From positions 1-64,000 of the forward strand of contig NZ_CP042968.1 in NCBI RefSeq assembly GCF_001693515.2: 64,000 nt of DNA, read 5' to 3'. Shown piece by piece: positions 10,621 through 21,707 of the stretch (positions within the stretch are counted from its first letter, which is position 1; each line of letters begins with the position of its first letter). The stretch comes from Bradyrhizobium paxllaeri (GTDB lineage Bacteria > Pseudomonadota > Alphaproteobacteria > Rhizobiales > Xanthobacteraceae). Both the position numbers and the translations under genes were made by a program. The notes beneath the pieces were generated by a model. That model searched no databases. It was not told where the DNA came from and saw only the letters and a program-made list of their open reading frames with translations.

Positions 10621-11103
10621 TCACGCATCGCGCATCATCAGCAGCGCCGGACCATCGGGCGTGACCACTTCGCACACGCGACGGCAGCCGGCCTTCTCAT
10701 AGGCCCTGATCGCACGCGAATTGGTCGGACTCGGATCAATCACGATCCGCGGTACGCCCTTCTTCATCAACCGTTCAATGAAAGAGCGGATGAAAGCCGA
10801 TCCGTGACCGAGCGCAAGTTTATCGGCTTCGCCGATAAACTGGTCGATTCCCCTTGTGCCGTTAGGCTGCGGTCCAAGGCCGCTGTGCCATTCGCCGATC
10901 TGATAGCATTGCAGATAGCCGAGAGGACGACCATCCAGCGTGACAATGAACTGCGCTACGTCGGGATGGTCGAGGTCGCCGCTGACGAACTCAAAGGTCT
11001 CCGGATCATGCCACCATTCGGCGACATGCGGTTGCGCCAGCCAGTGCCGGACTAGTGGGAGGTCGGCGGCCGTCATCGGGCGGAAGGTATATTCCGATGC
11101 CAT
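10621..11103 (-). CDS. GNAT family N-acetyltransferase (AAC(6')-like), paralogue 2
   Basis: 160-residue GNAT enzyme with the same layout as its neighbour: ADLPLVRHWLAQPHV at the N-terminus, [14 protein letters not shown], the acetyl-CoA loop [11 protein letters not shown], and TNSRAIRAYEKAG. Relatives include aminoglycoside and siderophore-type acetyltransferases, but nothing here fixes the substrate, so a drug-resistance role should not be assumed. It starts 10 bases after hslV on the minus strand and precedes the paralogue by 13 bases, so all are likely transcribed from the hslV promoter. Confidence 0.87.
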   Translation of the reverse strand: MASEYTFRPMTAADLPLVRHWLAQPHVAEWWHDPETFEFVSGDLDHPDVAQFIVTLDGRPLGYLQCYQIGEWHSGLGPQPNGTRGIDQFIGEADKLALGHGSAFIRSFIERLMKKGVPRIVIDPSPTNSRAIRAYEKAGCRRVCEVVTPDGPALLMMRDA

Positions 11104-11113
11104 GGGCGCGTCC

Positions 11114-11665
11114 TCAGAGCGTTTCGATCGTGACGTTCCGGTTGGTGTAGACGCAGATGTCGGCCGCGATATCGAGCGCGCGGCGCACGATGGTCTCGGC
11201 GTCCTTGTCGGTCTCGACCAGGGCGCGGGCGGCAGCCAGCGCGTAATTGCCGCCGGAGCCGATCGCCATCACGCCCGCTTCCGGCTCCAGCACGTCGCCG
11301 GTTCCGGTCAGGACCAGCGAGACGTCCTTGTCGGCAACGATCATCATCGCCTCCAGCCGGCGCAGGTAGCGGTCGGTCCGCCAGTCCTTGGCGAGTTCGA
11401 CGGCCGCCCGGGTCAATTGCCCCGGATACTGCTCGAGCTTGCTTTCCAGCCGTTCGAACAGGGTGAAGGCGTCGGCGGTCGCCCCGGCAAAGCCGCCGAT
11501 CACGTCGCCCTTGCCGATTTTCCGGACCTTTTTGGCGTTGGCCTTGATGACCGTCTGGCCGATCGAGACCTGGCCGTCGCCGCCGATTACCACCTTGCCG
11601 CCCTTGCGGACCGTCAAAATCGTGGTGCCGTGCCAGATCGGCAGGTTGCTTTCAGATGCTTGCAT
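11114..11665 (-). CDS. hslV: HslV, peptidase subunit of the HslUV protease
   Basis: Threonine peptidase that forms a double-hexamer proteolytic chamber with HslU caps, degrading misfolded and regulatory proteins. The 183-residue product has the HGTTIL motif; the first Thr (about residue 14) becomes the N-terminal nucleophile after loss of the short propeptide. [18 protein letters not shown] and the [17 protein letters not shown] segments are the strongly conserved HslV blocks. It is the first gene of the hslV-GNAT-GNAT-DUF2585-hslU cluster. A sequence similar to an RpoH promoter lies close upstream (11685-11716). Confidence 0.97.
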   Translation of the reverse strand: MQASESNLPIWHGTTILTVRKGGKVVIGGDGQVSIGQTVIKANAKKVRKIGKGDVIGGFAGATADAFTLFERLESKLEQYPGQLTRAAVELAKDWRTDRYLRRLEAMMIVADKDVSLVLTGTGDVLEPEAGVMAIGSGGNYALAAARALVETDKDAETIVRRALDIAADICVYTNRNVTIETL

Positions 11666-11684
11666 GGATTGTCCTCGTTCCCGT

Positions 11685-11716
11685 CAGATTTAGGGGCTGG
11701 CGGGGAGGGTTACAAT
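11685..11716 (-). promoter_or_regulatory. Possible RpoH-type promoter for hslV cluster
   Basis: On the minus strand, ATTG (11716-11713) is separated by 18 bases from CCTAAATCTG (11694-11685). The alphaproteobacterial RpoH consensus is roughly CTTG-N17/18-CYTATNTNNG, so this has one mismatch in each box. The distance to the hslV start (about 20 bases from the -10 box) would give a very short leader. Weak but sensible for a heat-shock protease. Confidence 0.35.
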
Positions 11717-11729
11717 CGCGGCATTTGTA

Positions 11730-11777
11730 GCGTTTTCGAGCGAAGTGGGGACCGGTTCGCGTAAAGAAAACGCGTCA
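11730..11777. repeat. Dispersed palindromic repeat, family A, copy 1
   Basis: GCGTTTTCGAGCGAAG, a centre with GGACCGGTTCGC, then AAGAAAACGCGTC. Five copies occur in the window (also 14508-14555, 32316-32362, 41255-41302, 61306-61350), in both orientations and always between genes. Arms pair as GCGTTTTC with GAAAACGC and GCGAA with TTCGC. Confidence 0.75.
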
Positions 11778-11917
11778 GAACAAAATGGGCCGTGATTCCG
11801 GTCACCATAGGCCGAAGTTCGGTCCTGTAAGCGTCATCCCGCAGTAGCGAAGGTGACATCGGCCTGTTAAAAGGGCGGCGTTTTCGGCCCCCAAACGGCC
11901 CAAGGGAAGCAGTTTTC

Positions 11918-12511
11918 ATGCGCACAGCGTCCATCAAGCGCAAGACCAAGGAAACCGACATCGAGGTCGCGGTGAACCTCGACGGATCAGGCGTGTCCAA
12001 GGTTTCGACCGGGATCGGCTTTTTCGACCATATGCTCGATCTGCTGGCCCGGCATTCCCGCATCGACATCACCGTGAAGGCCGATGGCGACCTCCATGTC
12101 GACCACCACCACACGACCGAGGACGTCGGCATCGCGCTCGGGCAGGCCGTGAAACAGGCGCTCGGCACCATGGCGGGCATCACCCGCTATGCCTCGATCC
12201 ACATGCCGATGGACGAGACGCTGTCGCGCGTCGTGATCGACATTTCCGGCCGGCCGGTGCTGGTGTTCAAGGTCGATTTTCCGCGCGACAAGGTCGGCGA
12301 GTTCGACACCGAGCTGGTGCGCGAATGGTTCAACGCCTTCACCATCAACGCCGGCGTGACTTTGCACGTCGAGACCTTATATGGCGAGAACAGCCATCAT
12401 ATCGCCGAATCCTGTTTCAAGGGTCTGGCGAGGGCGCTTCGTGCCGCGGTTGCGATCGATCCGCGCAACGCCGGCGAGGTGCCTTCCACCAAGGGTCAGC
12501 TCGGCGGCTGA
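11918..12511 (+). CDS. hisB: Imidazoleglycerol-phosphate dehydratase
   Basis: Sixth step of histidine synthesis: dehydrates imidazole glycerol phosphate to imidazole acetol phosphate in a Mn-dependent 24-mer. This is the monofunctional form of 197 residues, without the histidinol-phosphatase domain of enteric HisB. The two metal-binding motifs are present: [11 protein letters not shown] at about residues 65-75 and [15 protein letters not shown] near 160-174. AAGGGAAG upstream of the ATG is a good ribosome site. It opens a plus-strand his cluster with hisH, hisA, hisF and hisE; a small DUF2628 gene is inserted after it. Confidence 0.97.
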   Translation: MRTASIKRKTKETDIEVAVNLDGSGVSKVSTGIGFFDHMLDLLARHSRIDITVKADGDLHVDHHHTTEDVGIALGQAVKQALGTMAGITRYASIHMPMDETLSRVVIDISGRPVLVFKVDFPRDKVGEFDTELVREWFNAFTINAGVTLHVETLYGENSHHIAESCFKGLARALRAAVAIDPRNAGEVPSTKGQLGG

Positions 12512-12549
12512 TTTCTTGTTCGCGTTTTCGTTCGCGGCGGAGAGGTTCG

Positions 12550-13083
12550 ATGCCGGTCTACACAGTGCATGCTCCCGTAGCCAACGGCGCCGATCTTTCG
12601 GCGACCGACAAGTTCGTCTTCGTCCGTGATGGCTTCCATTTCTGGGCGGCAGTTGCGGGCGTGGTCTGGCTGCTCTGGCATCGGCTGTGGCTGGCGTTGA
12701 TCGGCTGGATTGTCCTGCTGGTTGCCGTGCACTTCGGAATGTCGGCGCTCGGCGCAAGCCGCGGTACGATCTTCGTCGTCGACGTCCTGCTTTCCATCCT
12801 GATGGGCCTCGAGGCCGCCAGCCTGCGGCGCTGGACGTTGTCGCGGCGCAAATGGCGCCAGCTCGACATCGTGGTTGCCGAGGATGAGGAGACGGCCGAA
12901 CACCGCTTCTTCGAACGCTGGACCGGGCGGCAGCGCGGCCCGATCAACGACCAGTGGTCGGTCGATCGCGGCGGACCGCCACCGACCCGCAACATTCCCG
13001 GCCAGTCATTCTCCAAACCGCCACCGCCATTGCCGCAGGGCGGCATCATCGGCCTGTTTCCGGAGCCGGGAGGGCCGCGATGA
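12550..13083 (+). CDS. DUF2628 membrane protein
   Basis: 177-residue protein of the DUF2628 type: a short N-terminal MPVYTVHAP, then two to three membrane segments ([47 protein letters not shown]) and a cytoplasmic, Pro/Gly-rich tail. Function unknown. The start at 12550 follows GGAGAGG. The gene sits between hisB and hisH and overlaps hisH by four bases, so it is locked into the his operon; this place is kept in many Bradyrhizobium-like genomes. No link to histidine chemistry is visible in the sequence. Confidence 0.85.
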   Translation: MPVYTVHAPVANGADLSATDKFVFVRDGFHFWAAVAGVVWLLWHRLWLALIGWIVLLVAVHFGMSALGASRGTIFVVDVLLSILMGLEAASLRRWTLSRRKWRQLDIVVAEDEETAEHRFFERWTGRQRGPINDQWSVDRGGPPPTRNIPGQSFSKPPPPLPQGGIIGLFPEPGGPR

Positions 13084-13730
13084 CCGTTGCGATCGTCGAT
13101 TACGGCTCGGGCAATCTTCACTCGGCGGCGAAGGCGTTTGAGCGCGCCGCGCGGAGCATGGAAGAGCCGCAGAAGGTCGTGGTGACGCGCGATCCGGACG
13201 CGGTGTTTCGCGCCGACCGTATCGTGCTGCCCGGCGTCGGCGCCTTTGCCGATTGTCGCCGCGGCCTCGACGCCGTGGACGGCATGCTGGAAGCGATGAC
13301 CGAAGCGGTGCGCGTCAAGGCGCGGCCGTTCTTCGGCATCTGCGTCGGCATGCAGTTGATGGCAACCCGCGGCAAGGAGCATGTCACGACCGACGGCTTC
13401 AACTGGATCGCGGGCGACGTCGAGAAGATTTCACCGCGCGAGGAAAACCTGAAAATCCCGCACATGGGCTGGAATACGCTCGACATGGTCCGCGAGCATC
13501 CGGTGCTGGAGCGTCTGCCGCTCGGGCCGAAGGGTCGCCATGCTTATTTCGTGCACTCCTATCACCTCAACGCTTCCAACGAGGCGGATGTGCTGGCGCG
13601 CGCTGATTACGGCGGGCCGGTGACGGCGATGGTCGGCAAGGACACCGCCATCGGCACGCAGTTTCACCCCGAGAAGAGCCAGCGTTTTGGATTGGCTCTG
13701 ATCTCGAATTTCCTGAAGTGGAAGCCGTGA
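13080..13730 (+). CDS. hisH: Imidazole glycerol phosphate synthase, glutaminase subunit
   Basis: Class I glutamine amidotransferase that makes ammonia and passes it to HisF for the ring-closing step that yields imidazole glycerol phosphate and AICAR. The 216-residue protein has [12 protein letters not shown] at the N-terminus, the nucleophile in [11 protein letters not shown] (Cys at about residue 87) and the His-Glu pair in [10 protein letters not shown] near the C-terminus. Its ATG overlaps the DUF2628 stop, and its stop overlaps the hisA start. HisF, its partner, is encoded about 0.8 kb further on, after hisA. Confidence 0.96.
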   Translation: MTVAIVDYGSGNLHSAAKAFERAARSMEEPQKVVVTRDPDAVFRADRIVLPGVGAFADCRRGLDAVDGMLEAMTEAVRVKARPFFGICVGMQLMATRGKEHVTTDGFNWIAGDVEKISPREENLKIPHMGWNTLDMVREHPVLERLPLGPKGRHAYFVHSYHLNASNEADVLARADYGGPVTAMVGKDTAIGTQFHPEKSQRFGLALISNFLKWKP

Positions 13731-14479
13731 TTCTCTTTCCCGCCGTCGACCTGAAAAACGGCCAGTGCGTGCGCCTCGAACAGGGCGACATGGCGCGCGC
13801 CACCGTGTTCAACCTCGATCCCGCGGCGCAGGCGCGCTCATTTGCCGAACAGGGATTCGAATATCTCCATGTCGTCGATCTCGACGGCGCCTTTGCCGGC
13901 AAGCCGATGAATGCGCTCGCGGTCGAGGCGATGCTGAAGGCCGTCACCATGCCGGTGCAGCTTGGCGGCGGCATTCGCGATCTCAAGACCGTGGAAGCCT
14001 GGCTCGACAAGGGCATCGCCCGCGTCATCATCGGCACCGCAGCAGTGCGCGATCCCGAGCTGGTGAAGAGCGCCGCGAAAAAATTCCCCGGCCGCGTCGC
14101 CGTCGGGCTCGATGCGCGCGACGGCAAGGTCGCGGTCGAAGGCTGGGCCGAGACCTCGCAGGTGACCGCGCTCGAAATCGCGCAGCGGTTTGAGGACGCC
14201 GGCGTCGCCGCGATCATCTTCACGGACATCGCCCGCGACGGCCTGCTGAAGGGCCTCAACCTCGATGCGACGATTGCGCTGGCCGACCGTATCTCGATCC
14301 CCGTGATCGCCTCCGGCGGTTTTGCATCCATCGAGGACGTCAAGGCGCTGCTGGAGCCGCGCGCGAAAAAGCTTGCCGGCGCCATTGCCGGCCGCGCGTT
14401 GTATGACGGCCGGCTCGATCCAGCCGCAGCGCTGACGCTGATCCGCAACGCGCGCGCCGCGACGAAGAGCCATGGTTAG
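13727..14479 (+). CDS. hisA: ProFAR isomerase (phosphoribosylformimino-AICAR-phosphate isomerase)
   Basis: Fourth step of histidine synthesis, an Amadori rearrangement on a TIM barrel. The GTG at 13727 gives [17 protein letters not shown], the family N-terminus with the catalytic Asp (about residue 8); a GTG at 13718 would add three residues. The second catalytic Asp is in [13 protein letters not shown] (about 165-177), and the phosphate-binding loops GGGIRD and SGGFAS are present. The start overlaps the hisH stop (GTGA). A terminator-like hairpin spans its last codons, so hisF may be partly separate. Confidence 0.96.
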   Translation: MILFPAVDLKNGQCVRLEQGDMARATVFNLDPAAQARSFAEQGFEYLHVVDLDGAFAGKPMNALAVEAMLKAVTMPVQLGGGIRDLKTVEAWLDKGIARVIIGTAAVRDPELVKSAAKKFPGRVAVGLDARDGKVAVEGWAETSQVTALEIAQRFEDAGVAAIIFTDIARDGLLKGLNLDATIALADRISIPVIASGGFASIEDVKALLEPRAKKLAGAIAGRALYDGRLDPAAALTLIRNARAATKSHG

Positions 14480-14507
14480 AACTATGGCTCTTCCTCTTTT
14501 TTGTTTT
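14465..14507 (+). terminator. Rho-independent terminator-like hairpin at the end of hisA
   Basis: AAGAGCCAT (14465-14473) pairs perfectly with ATGGCTCTT (14484-14492) across a 10-base loop, and a T-rich run (CCTCTTTTTTGTTTT) follows. The hisA stop codon lies in the loop. This is the most classical terminator in the window, and it sits between hisA and hisF. Confidence 0.7.
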
Positions 14508-14555
14508 GACGCGTTTTCTTCAAGCGAACCGGTACCCACTTCGCTTGAAAACGTT
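14508..14555. repeat. Dispersed palindromic repeat, family A, copy 2
   Basis: Inverse orientation relative to copy 1: GACGCGTTTTCTTCAAGCG, a centre with AACCGGTACCCACTT, then CGCTTGAAAACGTT. It directly follows the hisA terminator and ends 14 bases before the hisF start codon, so it must carry or adjoin the hisF ribosome site. Confidence 0.75.
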
Positions 14556-14569
14556 TTGGGAGATTTGCG

Positions 14570-15346
14570 ATGTTCAAGGTTCGCGTGATCCCCTGTCTCG
14601 ATGTGAAAGATGGAAGGGTGGTCAAGGGCGTCAATTTCGTCGACCTGCGCGACGCCGGCGATCCGGTCGAGGCGGCGATCGCGTATGACGCCGCAGGCGC
14701 CGACGAATTGTGTTTCCTCGACATCACCGCCACCCACGAAAACCGCGGCACCATGCTTGATGTCGTGAGGCGGACGGCGGAGGCATGCTTCATGCCGGTG
14801 ACGGTCGGCGGCGGGGTGCGCACCATCGAGGACATCAAGACGCTCCTGCGCTTCGGCGCCGACAAGGTCTCGATCAATTCGGCCGCCGTCTCGAACCGCG
14901 AATTCGTCAAGCAGGCAGCCGAAAAATTCGGCGAGCAGTGCATCGTGGTCGCGATCGACGCCAAGCGGGTCAAGCGCGGCGGCGGCTCGGACCGCTGGGA
15001 GATCTTCACCCATGGCGGCCGCAACTCCACCGGGATCGACGCCATCGAATACGCCCAGGAAGTGGTATCGCTCGGCGCCGGCGAAATCCTTCTGACCTCG
15101 ATGGACCGCGACGGCACACGGCAGGGGTTCGACCTGCCGCTGACGCAGGCCATCGCCGACAGTGTCCCCGTACCGGTCATTGCGTCCGGCGGCGTCGGCA
15201 ATCTCGACCACCTCGTCGATGGCATCCGCGAGGGCCACGCCACCGCGGTGCTGGCCGCCTCGATATTCCACTTCGGCGAATTTACCATACGCCAAGCCAA
15301 GGAGCACATGGTCCGCGCCGGCCTGCCAATGCGGCTCGATCCCTGA
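14570..15346 (+). CDS. hisF: Imidazole glycerol phosphate synthase, cyclase subunit
   Basis: TIM-barrel cyclase partner of HisH. It uses ammonia from HisH to turn PRFAR into imidazole glycerol phosphate and AICAR. The 258-residue protein starts [19 protein letters not shown], with the catalytic Asp (about residue 11), and has the second catalytic Asp in [15 protein letters not shown]. The phosphate loops GGGVRT and SGGVGN are intact. It follows hisA after a 90-base gap that contains a terminator-like hairpin and a family A palindrome, an unusual spacer for a gene expected to be stoichiometric with hisH. Confidence 0.97.
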   Translation: MFKVRVIPCLDVKDGRVVKGVNFVDLRDAGDPVEAAIAYDAAGADELCFLDITATHENRGTMLDVVRRTAEACFMPVTVGGGVRTIEDIKTLLRFGADKVSINSAAVSNREFVKQAAEKFGEQCIVVAIDAKRVKRGGGSDRWEIFTHGGRNSTGIDAIEYAQEVVSLGAGEILLTSMDRDGTRQGFDLPLTQAIADSVPVPVIASGGVGNLDHLVDGIREGHATAVLAASIFHFGEFTIRQAKEHMVRAGLPMRLDP

Positions 15347-15429
15347 CGACTCCCTGTCACAAAAGTGCTAAGTCCCTGTTCGGGACGGCGCCGCGGCCTT
15401 GGGCCGGGCGAGAGTGTTGAGTTCGGTTG

Positions 15430-15753
15430 ATGTCGCGTTTCACGATCCACGATCTGGCCGCCACCATCGATGCACGGGCCGCATCGGGAGGGGAGGCGTC
15501 GTATACCCGCAAACTGCTCGACAAGGGTGCGGAGCACTGCGCCAAGAAGCTCGGCGAGGAGGCGGTCGAGACCGTGATTGCGGCGATCGAGAACGATCGC
15601 GGCCACCTGATCGCCGAGAGCGCCGATCTCGTATTTCACCTGTTGGTGCTTCTGAAGTCGCGTGGCGTGACGCTCGAGGAGGTCGAGGCCGCGCTGGCGC
15701 AGCGGACCTCGATGTCCGGGCTTGAGGAGAAGGCGTCGCGCAAGCGCGACTGA
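15430..15753 (+). CDS. hisE: Phosphoribosyl-ATP pyrophosphatase
   Basis: Second step of histidine synthesis: hydrolyses phosphoribosyl-ATP to phosphoribosyl-AMP. This is the stand-alone HisE form, 107 residues, all-alpha MazG-like fold. [29 protein letters not shown] carries the metal-binding Glu pairs (split here: [10 protein letters not shown] near 40-49) and [13 protein letters not shown] is the conserved second helix. The ATG at 15430 is preceded by an in-frame TTG. It closes the his cluster, and coaA starts 15 bases later. HisI is not in this window. Confidence 0.95.
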   Translation: MSRFTIHDLAATIDARAASGGEASYTRKLLDKGAEHCAKKLGEEAVETVIAAIENDRGHLIAESADLVFHLLVLLKSRGVTLEEVEAALAQRTSMSGLEEKASRKRD

Positions 15754-15768
15754 CCGAGAGGACAGCTG

Positions 15769-16725
15769 ATGGATATTCGGGCTCCCGACCAGCAGTACAA
15801 CCCTTACCGCATCTTCACGCGCGAGCAGTGGGCGCGGCTGCGCGACGACACGCCGATGACGCTGGAGCCGGGCGAGTTCGAGCGGCTGCGTTCGATGCAC
15901 GACCGCCTCGACATGCAGGAGGTCGAGGACATCTACCTGCCGCTGTCGCGCCTGTTGTCGATCTATGTCGACGCCACCGATCGGCTCTACCGGGCGCAGC
16001 GCCAGTTCCTCGACATCCGCGACCGCAAGGTGCCCTATATCATCGGCGTTGCCGGTTCGGTGGCGGTCGGCAAATCGACCACCGCGCGCGTGCTGCAGGC
16101 GCTGCTGGCGCGCTGGTCGCCGCGGCCCAAGGTCCAGATGGTGACGACCGACGGTTTCCTGTTTCCCAATGCCGTGCTCGAGCGGCAGGGGCTGATGCAG
16201 AAAAAGGGCTTTCCCGAGAGTTACGACCTGCCGACGCTGCTGGCGTTCCTCTCCGACATCAAGGCCGGGCGGCGGCCGGTGCGGGCGCCGGTCTATTCGC
16301 ATCTGGTCTACGACATCGTGCCGAACCAGTGGATCGAGGTCGACCGTCCCGACATCCTGATCGTCGAGGGTGTCAACGTGCTGCAGACCGGACGCTTGCC
16401 GCGCGATGGCAAGGCGGTGCCTGTCGTCTCCGACTTTTTCGATTTCTCCGTCTATATCGATGCCGAGGAGCCGGTGCTGCGCGAATGGTATGTGCGGCGC
16501 TTCCTGGCGCTCAGGGACACCGCGTTCACCGATCCGAAATCGTACTTCCACCGCTATGCGGTGCTCTCGGACGAGGAGGCGACGGCGACCGCGATCGCGA
16601 TCTGGGAGCGCACCAACCTCGCCAATCTCGAGGACAATATTTTGCCGACCCGTCCGCGGGCGACGCTGATCCTGAAAAAGCGCGCCGATCATCTGGTCGA
16701 GACGGTGGCGCTGCGGCGGCTGTAA
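15769..16725 (+). CDS. coaA: Pantothenate kinase, type I
   Basis: First step of coenzyme A synthesis: phosphorylates pantothenate; type I enzymes are feedback-inhibited by CoA. The 318-residue protein has the Walker [14 protein letters not shown] near residues 92-104, the pantothenate-binding TTDGFLFPN and [11 protein letters not shown] motifs, and the [11 protein letters not shown] block near the C-terminus. AGGACAGCTG precedes the ATG. It follows hisE closely, a conserved pairing in Rhizobiales. An insertion sequence begins directly after its stop, so the native downstream terminator may have been displaced. Confidence 0.96.
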   Translation: MDIRAPDQQYNPYRIFTREQWARLRDDTPMTLEPGEFERLRSMHDRLDMQEVEDIYLPLSRLLSIYVDATDRLYRAQRQFLDIRDRKVPYIIGVAGSVAVGKSTTARVLQALLARWSPRPKVQMVTTDGFLFPNAVLERQGLMQKKGFPESYDLPTLLAFLSDIKAGRRPVRAPVYSHLVYDIVPNQWIEVDRPDILIVEGVNVLQTGRLPRDGKAVPVVSDFFDFSVYIDAEEPVLREWYVRRFLALRDTAFTDPKSYFHRYAVLSDEEATATAIAIWERTNLANLEDNILPTRPRATLILKKRADHLVETVALRRL

Positions 16726-16808
16726 TTTTTCGTAGATTCCATGAGGCGGTGAGCGTGGCCTTTCCGATAAGGTTTGGGTTTCCACACTCGAACCCCTCGG
16801 AGAGTCAG

Positions 16809-17969
16809 ATGCAAGCATCCACCGTAGCCACGCCCACCGCCGGCCATATTGGCACAATTTTCGTTGCAATCGAACTGAGCCAGCGGAGCTGGCGGGTCGC
16901 GCTGCACAGCCCGGACAAGGACAAGATATCGCACCACAAGCTGGAGGGTGGCGATCATGCCGAGCTGTTGGCGTTGGTGGGTCGGGTTCGGGAGCGGGCG
17001 GCTCGAGCGCTGGGAGGCGTTCCGGCGGTGGCGAGCTGCTACGAGGCGGGCTACGACGGGTTCTGGCTGCACCGGCTGCTGCTGGCGGCCGGCATCACGA
17101 ACTACGTGTTTGATCCCGCCAGCATTGCGGTGGACCAGCGGGCGCGGCGGGTGAAGACCGACCGGATCGATGGCGAGCGGATGCTGCGCACGCTGATGGC
17201 GTATCTGCGCGGCGAGCCGCGGGTGGTGCGGATCGTCCGGGTGCCTGCAGCCGAACAGGAGGACGCGCGCCGCGGCAGCCGCGAACGCGACCGGCTGATC
17301 AAGGAGCAAACCGCTCACACCAACCGGATCAAGGCACTGCTGCGGCTGCGGGGCATGGCGGTCGGGAACCCGCGGCGGCGCGACTGGCTGAGCTGGCTGG
17401 CAACGCAGCGGGATTGGCAAGGCCAGGCGGTGCCGCCGCGGATGCTGAGCGAGATCCGACACGAGCACGCGCGGCTGATGCTGGTGCGCGATCGGCTCGA
17501 TGCGCTCGCGCAGGAGGCGGCCGCAGCGGAGCCAATGCCTGCGGAAGCCGAGATGACCCGGCGCAGCGAACTGCTGCGCCGGCTCAAATGTCTCGGCCCG
17601 GCGTTCGCGACGACGCTGACCAGCGAGGTGTTCTACAAGGACTTCCGCAATCGCCGCGAGGTCGGGAGCTATTTCGGGCTGACGCCCAGTCCGTGGCGGA
17701 GCGGCGGCATCGACCGCGACCAGGGCATCAGCAAGGCGGGCAATCCGCGCGCCCGCTGTGCCGCGATCGAACTGGCCTGGCTGTGGCTGCGGCATCAGCC
17801 GGACAGCAAGCTGACCCTGGAGTACCGCAAGCGCACGCTCGATGCCGGCAAGCGCATCAAGCGCGTCGCCATCGTCGCCCTGGCGCGCAAGCTGATGGTG
17901 GCGCTCTGGCGCTATCTCACGACCGGCCTCGTGCCCGAGGGCGCGGCGCTCAAGGCTGTAAAGATCTAA
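16809..17969 (+). CDS. IS110 family transposase
   Basis: 386-residue DEDD recombinase with a serine in the C-terminal domain; such enzymes move the element through a circular form and are guided by a structured RNA encoded in the element. The N-terminal RuvC-like domain shows [11 protein letters not shown] (Glu where many relatives have Asp), [10 protein letters not shown] and [10 protein letters not shown] (the last two acids). The central region is basic and helical. The C-terminal domain has [28 protein letters not shown] and the serine motif [11 protein letters not shown]. The frame is full length with no stop or frameshift, so the copy looks active. The ATG at 16809 is preceded by CGGAGAGTCAG. 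Confidence 0.93.
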   Translation: MQASTVATPTAGHIGTIFVAIELSQRSWRVALHSPDKDKISHHKLEGGDHAELLALVGRVRERAARALGGVPAVASCYEAGYDGFWLHRLLLAAGITNYVFDPASIAVDQRARRVKTDRIDGERMLRTLMAYLRGEPRVVRIVRVPAAEQEDARRGSRERDRLIKEQTAHTNRIKALLRLRGMAVGNPRRRDWLSWLATQRDWQGQAVPPRMLSEIRHEHARLMLVRDRLDALAQEAAAAEPMPAEAEMTRRSELLRRLKCLGPAFATTLTSEVFYKDFRNRREVGSYFGLTPSPWRSGGIDRDQGISKAGNPRARCAAIELAWLWLRHQPDSKLTLEYRKRTLDAGKRIKRVAIVALARKLMVALWRYLTTGLVPEGAALKAVKI

Positions 17970-18297
17970 CCACTTCAACGAATGCGTCAGCGTCGCGGCA
18001 TCTGCCGCGGTCAGCGCGGGATGGATGATGACCGTGCCACCCTTGGGCCAGCAAACAGGCTGTTTCGTAGATGGGTCTCATCCTCGTGGCTTCCTCGCCG
18101 CATGCATGCGGAATGTGGGTACGGACAACGGTCCGACCGGATATGAGGTGATGCAGTGAGCAACTGCATAAATCGCCGGAAGCCAGTCCCAGAGCGCACC
18201 GACCGCGGCGGCACGCTGCGCTACGCATGGCTCCGCGCGCCGCCGCTCCACCGAACGTAAAAATCACATCCAAGCCCCGCCGGGATGCTTGACTCAA
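17970..18297 (+). other. Non-coding right end of the IS element, candidate bridge-RNA region
   Basis: About 330 bases after the transposase stop with no good coding frame but strong local pairing. CGGAC/GTCCG (18122-18135, 4-base loop) and ATGCAGT/ACTGCAT (18151-18169, 5-base loop) are adjacent perfect hairpins. In IS1111-type elements the guide (bridge) RNA is reported to come from the right end, so this is where it should be. No promoter or RNA ends are assigned. Confidence 0.4.
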
Positions 18298-18310
18298 AAG
18301 GCCTCATATG

Positions 18311-18399
18311 AGGGTGGGCAAAGGCGCAACGCGCCGTGCCCACCATCTATCCCAATCGGTGACTGGAATGGTGGGCACGCTTCGCTTTGCCCACCCTAC
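18311..18399. repeat. Dispersed inverted repeat, family D, copy 1
   Basis: AGGGTGGGCAAAGGCG and CTTTGCCCACCCT at the outer ends, with an inner pair GTGCCCACCAT and ATGGTGGGCAC. The same double-nested arrangement is seen at 60254-60343. It lies between the IS element and the end of the sensor kinase gene. Confidence 0.7.
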
Positions 18400-18404
18400 G
18401 AATC

Positions 18405-20639
<2,235 letters not shown>

Positions 20640-20788
20640 CGCCAATGACCCTGAGCTTGCTGCTTGAACTGAACCGGCTCGTTGCGCCGTATGCCTTAGA
20701 CAGACGATGCGTCGCCGACGTTGCAAAGTGCTTGAGGTGCTCAGCGCGGAACCGCCGCGATGAGAACAGGGTGAATCAAACCTTAACC

Positions 20789-20835
20789 GAGCATGGTCCG
20801 GACCCGGAGGGCCGCGTTCCGGGAAGACCATGCTC
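20789..20835. repeat. Dispersed palindromic repeat, family B, copy 2
   Basis: GAGCATGGTC at the left and GACCATGCTC at the right, with the centre CCGGACCCGGAGGGCC. It is a diverged partner of 6720-6769 and lies between two minus-strand genes, upstream of the kinase and downstream of the small exported protein. Confidence 0.65.
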
Positions 20836-20840
20836 CAGAC

Positions 20841-21308
20841 TTAAAGCGACGCCGCCTGGATGCGGTGGCGCTCGCCGCGGGCGCCGACGATCAGGGCGGC
20901 GGCATCGAGCAGCGAAAAGGTCTTCGAGGACACGAAGATGCTGTAGTCGGCCGGCCCGTCCCGGGAGAGATAGATCACGGGATCGGAGCCGGAGGGTTTT
21001 CGGGAAATCGCGACCAGCCGCGGCGGCGTATTGCTCTCGCAGGCGCCGGCCTCGGCCGTATCGATGTCGTCGATTACGGCGAAGTCGGCCGCTTCGGCGC
21101 TGTCGGAGATCTGGACCCGAACCGTCGCGCGGGCCGGATCGCTGGTGAAGCTGACGTGGTGGTGCGCCTCCCAGGAGAGGGCGGCGATCTGGACGGAAGT
21201 GCCCGCGATTTCGATGCAGGGCCGCGGACCGCCCAAAAACTCGGTCCGCGCGAACAGGGCGACAATCGCCAGCGGAACCACGGAGACCAGGACTTTCAAA
21301 CGCAACAT
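20841..21308 (-). CDS. Small exported or membrane-anchored protein of unknown function
   Basis: 155 residues with one N-terminal hydrophobic segment (LKVLVSVVPLAIVALFA) that is a signal peptide or anchor, then a soluble domain of about 130 residues. There are two Cys (CIEIAG and ACESN) that could form a disulphide in the periplasm. No family recognised. SDPVIYLSRDGPADYSIFVSS and a C-terminal LLDAAALIVGARGERHR stretch are the most structured parts. It lies immediately upstream of the hybrid kinase, so a sensor-accessory role is possible, but nothing in the sequence shows it. Confidence 0.6.
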   Translation of the reverse strand: MLRLKVLVSVVPLAIVALFARTEFLGGPRPCIEIAGTSVQIAALSWEAHHHVSFTSDPARATVRVQISDSAEAADFAVIDDIDTAEAGACESNTPPRLVAISRKPSGSDPVIYLSRDGPADYSIFVSSKTFSLLDAAALIVGARGERHRIQAASL

Positions 21309-21454
21309 GACACGCTACCCACTCGCCATAAGCCCGCGACACGCGCCTTATGGTTGGCAGAGGGTAAAGGAAACTAGTTACCGCGAAGTTGACACCGGTT
21401 GTTTTCTGCGGCGGCGGCATCCTGATCGCGAGCGGGGCAGCTGCATAGTCAAGT

Positions 21455-21550
21455 GTCATCCCCGCGCATGCGCGGATCCAGCACGCTGCGGCTTCTCGGC
21501 TCAATCATTGACGTCTCTGGAATACTGGATCACCCGCATGCGCGGGTGAC
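21455..21550. repeat. Inverted repeat, family H
   Basis: GTCATCCCCGCGCATGCGCGG at the left and CCGCATGCGCGGGTGAC at the right, enclosing about 55 bases that include GGATCCAGCA and ATACTGGATC, which also pair. The arms themselves hold the nested palindrome GCGCATGCGC. Within the 400-base stretch between the exported protein (21308) and the lectin-like gene (21708), this is the only feature besides promoters I cannot define. Confidence 0.65.
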
Positions 21551-21707
21551 GACAACGGAACATGCATCCGCGATCTCGCGGTTTGCTGCAGTTGCTGCAT
21601 AAAATTGCCCTTGTAGGCATGGCAAATCAGCTTGCGGTTCACGGACACGACGCAAGCAAGTTTGCCAACGGCGCGCGTCCACAGATTGACCAAGGAAGGG
21701 TTGCGTC

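Larger units (their letters stand above)
16726..18297 (+). mobile_element. IS110/IS1111-type insertion sequence, ends not resolved
   Basis: The transposase gene (16809-17969) is flanked by only about 83 bases on its 5' side, up to the coaA stop, and by more than 300 non-coding bases on its 3' side. This long-right-end layout is that of the IS1111 subgroup. No target-site duplication is certain, as expected for the family. A 10-base match, TTTCGTAGAT, is found at 16728-16737 and 18063-18072 and may mark element-related sequence. The right limit given here is the last base before a separate REP-like repeat and is a guess. Confidence 0.5.

Noticed and set aside
10119..11103. Aminoglycoside-resistance genes
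   Set aside because: The GNAT motifs resemble AAC(6') enzymes, but substrate residues cannot be judged and the context is hslV-hslU, not a resistance island.
14482..16869. Minus-strand frame of about 795 codons over hisF, hisE and coaA
   Set aside because: It lies opposite three certain enzymes and its translation has no recognisable domain.
17950..18297. Minus-strand frame of 115 codons in the IS right end
   Set aside because: Low-complexity translation, runs over the transposase end and the hairpin region; more likely non-coding RNA or end sequence.
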